From the NCBI GenBank assembly GCA_903937385.1, contig CAIZZF010000006.1, positions 1 through 64,000 on the forward strand: 64,000 nucleotides of DNA, written 5' to 3'. The stretch comes from an uncultured Holophagaceae bacterium (lineage in GTDB: Bacteria; Acidobacteriota; Holophagae; Holophagales; Holophagaceae). Shown here in pieces: positions 59,394-64,000 of this stretch. Under the pieces are notes generated by a model. That model was not told the DNA's origin, did not search any database, and worked only from the letters and a program-made list of their open reading frames with translations. Made by a program: the position numbers and the translations under genes. Each line of letters starts with the position of its first letter. The first letter of the stretch is position 1.

Positions 59394-59975
59394 TCAACTC
59401 CTTATTTCGTCGCCCCAGAACTGCGCACCGTTGACCTGGTTCGCGATCCCGTCGAGGGTCTCCGCGGCGCCGAGCAGTTCCAGGAACCGGGCGAAGGGGG
59501 TGTCCATCTCTCCGATGACCGCCCACTCGGGGTCGGTCCAGGGCTCAAGCACGAAGTCCACCAAGGGGCGCTGGAAGGGGCCGATGCCCAGGCGCAGGCG
59601 GGCGAGGTCCGGGGTGCCGAGGCAGTCGAAGATCGAGCGCAGCCCGTTGTGGCCGCCGTCGGAGCCATTCAGGCGGAAGCGGCCGGTGCCCAGGGGCAGG
59701 TCCTTGTCGTCGTGGAGCAGCACCAGGCGGCGGGGGTAGATCCCTGCGGCTTCGGCCTGGGCGCAGACCTCGCCAGAGAGGTTCATGTAGGTGCTCGGCA
59801 CCAGTGCCTGCAGGTTCGGCGCCAGCGGGTAGAGCGTGCCGGAGGGGAAGCGCTTGCGGGGGGTCGGCACAAGGTTCCGCTCCGCCATCCAGCGCTGGAG
59901 CAGCAGCCGGCCAAGGTTGTGGCGGGTGTCCTGGTATTCAGGACCGGGATTGCCTAGAGGTACCAGAGTCCACAT
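59394..59975 (-). CDS. pth: Peptidyl-tRNA hydrolase
   Basis: A 193-residue enzyme that frees tRNA from peptidyl-tRNA dropped by ribosomes. Catalytic and binding elements are GNPGPEYQDTRHNLG (the essential His and Asn), HDDKDLPLGTGRFR and GGHNGLRSI. The opening MWTLVPLGNPGP is standard. It follows rplY in the usual order, with a nested inverted repeat between them. Confidence 0.95.
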   Translation of the reverse strand: MWTLVPLGNPGPEYQDTRHNLGRLLLQRWMAERNLVPTPRKRFPSGTLYPLAPNLQALVPSTYMNLSGEVCAQAEAAGIYPRRLVLLHDDKDLPLGTGRFRLNGSDGGHNGLRSIFDCLGTPDLARLRLGIGPFQRPLVDFVLEPWTDPEWAVIGEMDTPFARFLELLGAAETLDGIANQVNGAQFWGDEIRS

Positions 59976-59984
59976 GGCTTTTTA

Positions 59985-60064
59985 AGCTATCAGCTGTCAG
60001 CGGTCGGCTGTCAGTAAATGCAGAGCGGGCGCCCTTCGGCGCCCGCTTCTGACAGCTGATAGCT
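59985..60064. repeat. Nested long inverted repeat between rplY and pth
   Basis: Outer arms AGCTATCAGCTGTCAG (59985-60000) and its exact complement (60049-60064). They enclose TCAGCGGTCGGCTGTCAG-like sequence and a second, inner 10-base hairpin. The whole could fold as a cruciform or be a REP-like palindrome. Confidence 0.75.
60024..60047 (-). terminator. Inner GC-rich hairpin after rplY
   Basis: AGCGGGCGCC and its complement with a CTTC loop, inside the longer inverted repeat, 25 bases after the rplY stop. It is not followed by a run of T, so termination may be partial. Confidence 0.5.
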
Positions 60065-60071
60065 AAAAGTG

Positions 60072-60710
60072 CTACTTCTTGTCTTCCTTCTTGCCCTTCT
60101 TGGCAACCTCGGGCTCGGCTGCGGCGACGGCTGCGACCTCTTCCTCGGCGACCTTGCCGTGGACGGAGCAGACCACCTGGTGCGCATCGCCGGTGATGGT
60201 GACATTGGGGCCGAGGTTGATCTGCTCGAAGCGGACGCTGTCACCCACGGCCAAGCTGGTGATGTCCACGTCGATGTGGGCAGGGATCATGCTGGGCAGG
60301 CACTCGAGCTCGATCTCGCGGTGAGCGAAGTCAAGCACGCCGCCCATGGCCTTGACGCCGATGGAAGTGCCGATGAGACGCACGGGCACCTTCACGCGGA
60401 CTTTGAGGGTCATGTCGACACGCATGAAGTCCACGTGGCGCAGGCGGGAGGTGATGGGGTCGCGCTGCAGGTCCTTGATGATGACGTGGCGCTTGATGTC
60501 GGTACCCTCGCGCTGGAGGAACATCACGGAGTTCATGCCGGTGTCGCTGGCCAGCACCCGGGCCACGACCTTCGGGCTGATGGCGATGGCGACGGGGGGC
60601 TCATTGAGGCCGTAGACCACGGCGGGGATCATGCCGCTGGCCTTGAGGTCGCGGATGGCGGCCTTGCCGAAAGACTCGCGCTTGGGAACGATCAGGGTTT
60701 CCTGGGACAT
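60072..60710 (-). CDS. rplY: 50S ribosomal protein L25/general stress protein Ctc
   Basis: A 212-residue long-form L25 (Ctc) that binds 5S rRNA. It has the L25 domain (residues 5-95; RESFGKAAIRDLKASGMIPAVVYG) and a TL5-type beta domain (96-190), followed by an acidic then lysine-rich tail. The ATG at 60710 has GAGGA at proper distance. The 5' leader carries three hairpins. It is followed by pth. Confidence 0.94.
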   Translation of the reverse strand: MSQETLIVPKRESFGKAAIRDLKASGMIPAVVYGLNEPPVAIAISPKVVARVLASDTGMNSVMFLQREGTDIKRHVIIKDLQRDPITSRLRHVDFMRVDMTLKVRVKVPVRLIGTSIGVKAMGGVLDFAHREIELECLPSMIPAHIDVDITSLAVGDSVRFEQINLGPNVTITGDAHQVVCSVHGKVAEEEVAAVAAAEPEVAKKGKKEDKK

Positions 60711-60726
60711 TTGGTTCCTCCTACCT

Positions 60727-60794
60727 GGCAGCGTCGGCTGCCCTCTCGTTGGGATGGGTCCGGGCGGACCGGTCGTGCCCTCCCGATGGAGGGC
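60727..60794 (-). promoter_or_regulatory. Three-hairpin leader of rplY
   Basis: Three perfect stems in line: GGCAGC/GCTGCC (60727-60742), GGTCCG/CGGACC (60757-60770) and GCCCTCC/GGAGGGC (60777-60794). The first lies 16 bases ahead of the rplY ATG. This is a plausible translational control region. Confidence 0.5.
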
Positions 60795-60804
60795 CGAACC
60801 CGTG

Positions 60805-60832
60805 ATTCTGCCCGAAAAACCCTTGGAATCAA
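60805..60832 (-). promoter_or_regulatory. Possible rplY promoter
   Basis: Reading leftward: TTGATT (60827-60832), a 16-base spacer and CAGAAT (60805-60810). It would place the transcript start just before the three leader hairpins. Confidence 0.4.
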
Positions 60833-60917
60833 AGGAAGATCTTCGTGCCGGCCGATGGGTAAGGCGTACCATCAGTTTGTTACAGCAGGTGGTTACCATT
60901 CGGCCAAGAGGACTCCC

Positions 60918-63050
60918 GTGTTCCATCCCATCCCCCGCCCCGAGGAACTGCTCAACCGCGAGCTGAGCTGGCTGGACTTCAACGCCCGGGTCATGGAAGA
61001 GGCCGAGGACCCCACAGTGCCCCTCCTGGAGCGGGTGAAGTTCCTCAGCATCGTCTCCAGCAACTGGGACGAGTTCTTCATGGTGCGGGTGGCCGGGATC
61101 TGGCGGCAGATCGACGCAGGCATCACCCAGCCGGGCCATGACGGCCTGACCCCCCGGCAGCTCCTGGAGCGGGTGTCCTCCAAGATCCACGCCTACTCCG
61201 CCCGCCAGCACGAGCTCTTCCACGCCATCCTCGAGCCCCAGCTGGAGGCCCAGGGCATCCAGATCCTGAACCCCCGGAACCTGGACGAGGCCCAGGCCAC
61301 CTTCCTGCTCGACTACTTCGAGCGAAGCCTCCTGCCCCTCATCACGCCCCTGGCCGTGGACACGGGCCATCCCTTCCCTCGCCTGGGCAACCGGGCCCTG
61401 GTGCTGGTGGTGGAGCTGGAGCCGGACGAGGACCAGCTGGATGGGCACCTGCCGTCCTCGGAGCTGTCCTTCATCCACGTGCCCACGGGCCAGGCCTCCC
61501 GCTTCCTGCGGGTGCCCTCGACGCCGGGCACGCAGGCCTTCGTGATGCTCGAGGATGTGGTCCAGCACCACCTTTCCCGCCTCTTCCTGGGCTACACCGT
61601 GAAGAGCTGTCACGCCATCCGCGTCACCCGCGACTCGGACCTGCCGGTGGAGGAAGATCCCTCGGAAGACCTGCTGAAGACGGTGGAGGAGGGCCTCCGG
61701 GATCGTCGGCGGGGTGCGGTGGTGCGCCTCCAGTACGAGCAGGGCATCTCCGCCAAGGTGCTGGATATGCTCATCGAGGAGATGGACCTGAGCCCGGAGG
61801 ATCTCTATCCCACCAAGGGACTCACGGCCTTCTCGGACCTGATGCAGCTCTACGGCCAGCTGGACTTCCCTCGGCTGAAGGACTCGCCCCTGCCACCCCT
61901 GCCTGCGCCCCAGCTGGATCACGGCGGCAGCATCTTCGAGGCCATCGCCAAGAACGACATCCTGCTGCACCACCCGTACCAGAGCTTCGACGACAGCGTC
62001 GTGCGCTTCGTGCGCGAGGCGGCGGAAGATCCCAAGGTCCTCGCCATCAAGATGACCCTCTACCGCGTGACCGCCCACAGCCCCGTGGCGGCGGCTCTGG
62101 AGCGGGCCGCCGAGCGGGGCAAGCAAGTGGCGGCCATCGTGGAGCTGCGGGCGCGCTTCGATGAGGCCGCCAACATCGCCTGGGCGCGCCGCCTGGAGCT
62201 GACCGGCGTCCACGTGGTCTACGGCCTGCCCAACCACAAGATCCACTGCAAGGCCTGCCTCGTGGTGCGGCAGGAAGGTGGCGTCATCAAGCGCTACTGC
62301 CACCTCGGCACGGGCAACTACAACGAGCGCACCAGCCGCCTCTACTCTGACCTGGGCCTGCTGACGGCCCGGCCGGAGTACGGCGAGGATCTCTCGAACC
62401 TGTTCAACATGCTCACGGGCTACACCCGGCCGCCCCGGTTCCACCGGCTGCTGCTGGCGCCCCAGTACCTGAAGAAGGCCCTCAGGGTCCGCATCCAGCG
62501 GGAGATCGCCCACGCCCGGGAGGGCCGCCCCGCCCGCATGGTGCTCAAGATGAATGCGCTGGTGGATCCGCAAGTGATCCAGCTGCTCTACGAAGCCAGC
62601 CGCGAGGGCGTCAAGGTGGACCTCATCGTGCGGGGCACCTGCTGCCTGCGTCCCGGCGTTCCGGGGCTGTCCGAGAACATCCGCGCGATCTCGATCATCG
62701 ACCGCTTCCTGGAGCACGCCCGCATCTACCACTTCGCCAACGATGGCCAGCCGGAGACCCTGCTATCCAGCGCAGACCTCATGCCGCGGAACCTGGAGCG
62801 CCGGGTGGAGCTGGCCTTCCCCCTGACGGACCCCCTCCTGGCGGCCCAGGTGGTGGAGATGCTGGAGCTGCAGCTGCACGACACCCTCAAGGGCCGGGTC
62901 ATTGGCGAGGACGGCGCGGTCCTCCGCCGGGGTCTGGACCTGCAGGACCCGCCCCTGCGCAGCCAGCTCCGCATCTACGAGCACACCCTGCTCGCCAGTG
63001 GCGTCGGCAACCTTACGCAGAAACTGGGACCGCTGGATTCGGATATCTAA
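60918..63050 (+). CDS. ppk1: Polyphosphate kinase 1
   Basis: A 710-residue enzyme that polymerises the gamma phosphate of ATP into polyphosphate. All four domains are visible: an N-terminal helical part (ELLNRELSWLDFNARVMEEAED), the head, and the two phospholipase-D-like catalytic halves with HKIHCKACLVV (the autophosphorylated His region), GTGNYNERTSRLYSDLGL and SSADLMPRNLERRVE. The GTG at 60918 has AGAGGA upstream; an ATG at 60855 would add 21 unconserved residues. It is divergent from rplY. Confidence 0.94.
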   Translation: MFHPIPRPEELLNRELSWLDFNARVMEEAEDPTVPLLERVKFLSIVSSNWDEFFMVRVAGIWRQIDAGITQPGHDGLTPRQLLERVSSKIHAYSARQHELFHAILEPQLEAQGIQILNPRNLDEAQATFLLDYFERSLLPLITPLAVDTGHPFPRLGNRALVLVVELEPDEDQLDGHLPSSELSFIHVPTGQASRFLRVPSTPGTQAFVMLEDVVQHHLSRLFLGYTVKSCHAIRVTRDSDLPVEEDPSEDLLKTVEEGLRDRRRGAVVRLQYEQGISAKVLDMLIEEMDLSPEDLYPTKGLTAFSDLMQLYGQLDFPRLKDSPLPPLPAPQLDHGGSIFEAIAKNDILLHHPYQSFDDSVVRFVREAAEDPKVLAIKMTLYRVTAHSPVAAALERAAERGKQVAAIVELRARFDEAANIAWARRLELTGVHVVYGLPNHKIHCKACLVVRQEGGVIKRYCHLGTGNYNERTSRLYSDLGLLTARPEYGEDLSNLFNMLTGYTRPPRFHRLLLAPQYLKKALRVRIQREIAHAREGRPARMVLKMNALVDPQVIQLLYEASREGVKVDLIVRGTCCLRPGVPGLSENIRAISIIDRFLEHARIYHFANDGQPETLLSSADLMPRNLERRVELAFPLTDPLLAAQVVEMLELQLHDTLKGRVIGEDGAVLRRGLDLQDPPLRSQLRIYEHTLLASGVGNLTQKLGPLDSDI

Positions 63051-63077
63051 AAAATTGGAATCCCTACCGTTGGGCGG

Positions 63078-63905
63078 TCAACTCGTCCAAGCAGGGGCGG
63101 CCGCAAGACAGATGCCTTCGGCGGTCCCGCCAATGACCGGGCCGACAGGTACGTAGGGTGGGGCGAAAGCCGGGATGGGTCCCTTGCCCAGCACCAACAT
63201 CACCTGGGCGGAGGCGGCGAAGATGTAGAACTTCGCTGCAAACTCGCGCGCGAACCGATCGATGGCCTGGGCCGCGCCAGGGTCATTGGCGCGCGCACCC
63301 AGACCGGCACGGACGGCGGCGGCGAGGTTCGGGGGGAGGATCGGGGTGGGGTCGAACCACAGCGTGAGAAACGGCATCGGGACATTCGGCATCGGCGGGG
63401 CCTGGGGTCCTGGGAAGGCCGCAAAGGCTGGATACCAGGGCAGGCCAGGGACCTTCACGCTGGCGGCCAGGCGGTCCCAGGCGGTGGCAGCGGCGTTCTG
63501 AAAGGCCGCAATCAAGGGCTGCACGGAGGGCGACTGGGCCGGCACGGCGAACAGGCCCGCCAGCGAAGGACCGTCGAGACGACCCCCGAAGGCCTGGATT
63601 CCCATGACCGTGACGCCGGTGAAACGGGCTTGAAGTCTGTACCTGTTGTGCGCGTTGACCATGCCATCAAGCACGGCCCGCGCCGCGATATCGGCATCGG
63701 TGTGCGGCCCCGTGGGGAGCTTCTGGGGGGCGGGCGTGCCGGCCGCTTTTACCTGGGGACCGACGACCTGGGCTGCGGTCAGGGAGGTTCCCATGAATCC
63801 GGCCGCCAGCGCGGCCAGAGTGGCCAGGGCTTCCCGCCGGGCAATGGATTCGGGAGCGTCTTCGGAGGGAATGCCGTAGTCGGGAGGGGTCGTGTGCGGG
63901 CTCAT
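63078..63905 (-). CDS. Exported protein with Tat-like signal, unknown function
   Basis: A 275-residue protein. The N terminus has a twin-arginine-type signal (ARREALATLAALAAGFMG) after a 22-residue lead. The rest is alanine- and proline-rich with conserved-looking blocks ADIAARAVLDGMVNAHNRYRLQARFTGV and PMPFLTLWFDPTPILPP. I recognise no family. GAGG precedes the ATG at 63905. It follows the partial gene at the window end by 7 bases and probably shares its transcript. Confidence 0.65.
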   Translation of the reverse strand: MSPHTTPPDYGIPSEDAPESIARREALATLAALAAGFMGTSLTAAQVVGPQVKAAGTPAPQKLPTGPHTDADIAARAVLDGMVNAHNRYRLQARFTGVTVMGIQAFGGRLDGPSLAGLFAVPAQSPSVQPLIAAFQNAAATAWDRLAASVKVPGLPWYPAFAAFPGPQAPPMPNVPMPFLTLWFDPTPILPPNLAAAVRAGLGARANDPGAAQAIDRFAREFAAKFYIFAASAQVMLVLGKGPIPAFAPPYVPVGPVIGGTAEGICLAAAPAWTS

Positions 63906-63912
63906 GGCTGCC

Positions 63913-64000
63913 TCACTTGAGGTTCTGGATGGCGCGGATCTGCGCGTCTTGGACGGCCTTCGTGACCTGAGTGAGTGCAGCCGTGGCCTGAGTGACCTTC
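63913..64000 (-). CDS. C-terminal fragment of an upstream gene
   Basis: An open frame from the window edge to TGA at 63913. The 28 residues seen (KVTQATAALTQVTKAVQDAQ and on) form a regular amphipathic helix with T/V/A in heptad-like positions, so a coiled-coil or helical-repeat end. It is 7 bases upstream of the Tat-type gene, so it belongs to the same leftward operon. Confidence 0.55.
   Translation of the reverse strand, partial: KVTQATAALTQVTKAVQDAQIRAIQNLK

Noticed and set aside
60069-60917. N-terminal extension of polyphosphate kinase by 280 residues over rplY
   Set aside because: This part is rplY read on the other strand. The kinase homology begins only after the GTG at 60918.

Overview
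The window is 64 kb of GC-rich chromosomal DNA from a Gram-negative bacterium. There are BamD, two TonB-dependent receptors, EnvC-like and outer-membrane barrel proteins, so an outer membrane is present. The set of genes and the codon style (very long open antisense frames, GTG/TTG starts, abundant GAGG/GGAG ribosome sites) suggest an Acidobacteriota of the Holophaga/Geothrix type. That placement is inference: there is no rRNA gene here, and I found no tRNA, CRISPR array, insertion sequence or prophage.

Left part (1-11.3 kb): the end of an NHL-repeat protein, then a compact leftward arginine operon argD-argF'-argB-argE'-argH-argG-(P-loop protein)-argC. It reads away from a divergent argR across a 150-bp control region with two palindromic ARG-box-like operators. 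The transcarbamylase is of the N-acyl-ornithine type, so citrulline is made in acylated form and deacylated by the M20 enzyme. No N-acetylglutamate synthase is present, and an unassigned P-loop protein sits inside the operon.

11.4-19.6 kb: envelope genes, including a secreted protein, a polytopic membrane protein with a degenerate EnvC-like LytM factor, a GspF/PilC-like protein, a large outer-membrane protein and a DUF4382 lipoprotein.

19.8-29.1 kb: a seven-gene operon for a membrane complex of the group 4 hydrogenase/complex I superfamily. It has three antiporter-like subunits, HyfC-, HyfE- and HyfG-like subunits and a fused ferredoxin-small subunit. The catalytic subunit lacks both pairs of [NiFe]-binding cysteines, so this is an energy-converting-hydrogenase-related (Ehr) proton or ion pump with an unknown electron acceptor or donor. 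It is the most interesting system in the window.

29.1-33.2 kb: glutamate dehydrogenase followed by the conserved leftward block rplU-rpmA-obg-nadD-rsfS. 33.3-38.0 kb: a LytS/LytR-type two-component system whose response regulator carries a one-base frameshift, upstream of a secreted helical-repeat protein and a TonB-dependent receptor. 38-45 kb: ubiD, a small barrel protein, rplS, trmD, exoD-like, rlmN, a small protein and an MscS channel fused to a cyclic-nucleotide-binding domain. 45-53 kb: a PAS/zinc protein, a tightly overlapped hydrolase-bamD-aldo/keto reductase-thiE-like operon, prfB and two membrane proteins. 53-64 kb: a heme-type TonB receptor, rpsF-rpsR, an M3 peptidase, a YqhA protein, rplY-pth with a structured leader, ppk1, and a Tat-like secreted protein with the end of a further gene.
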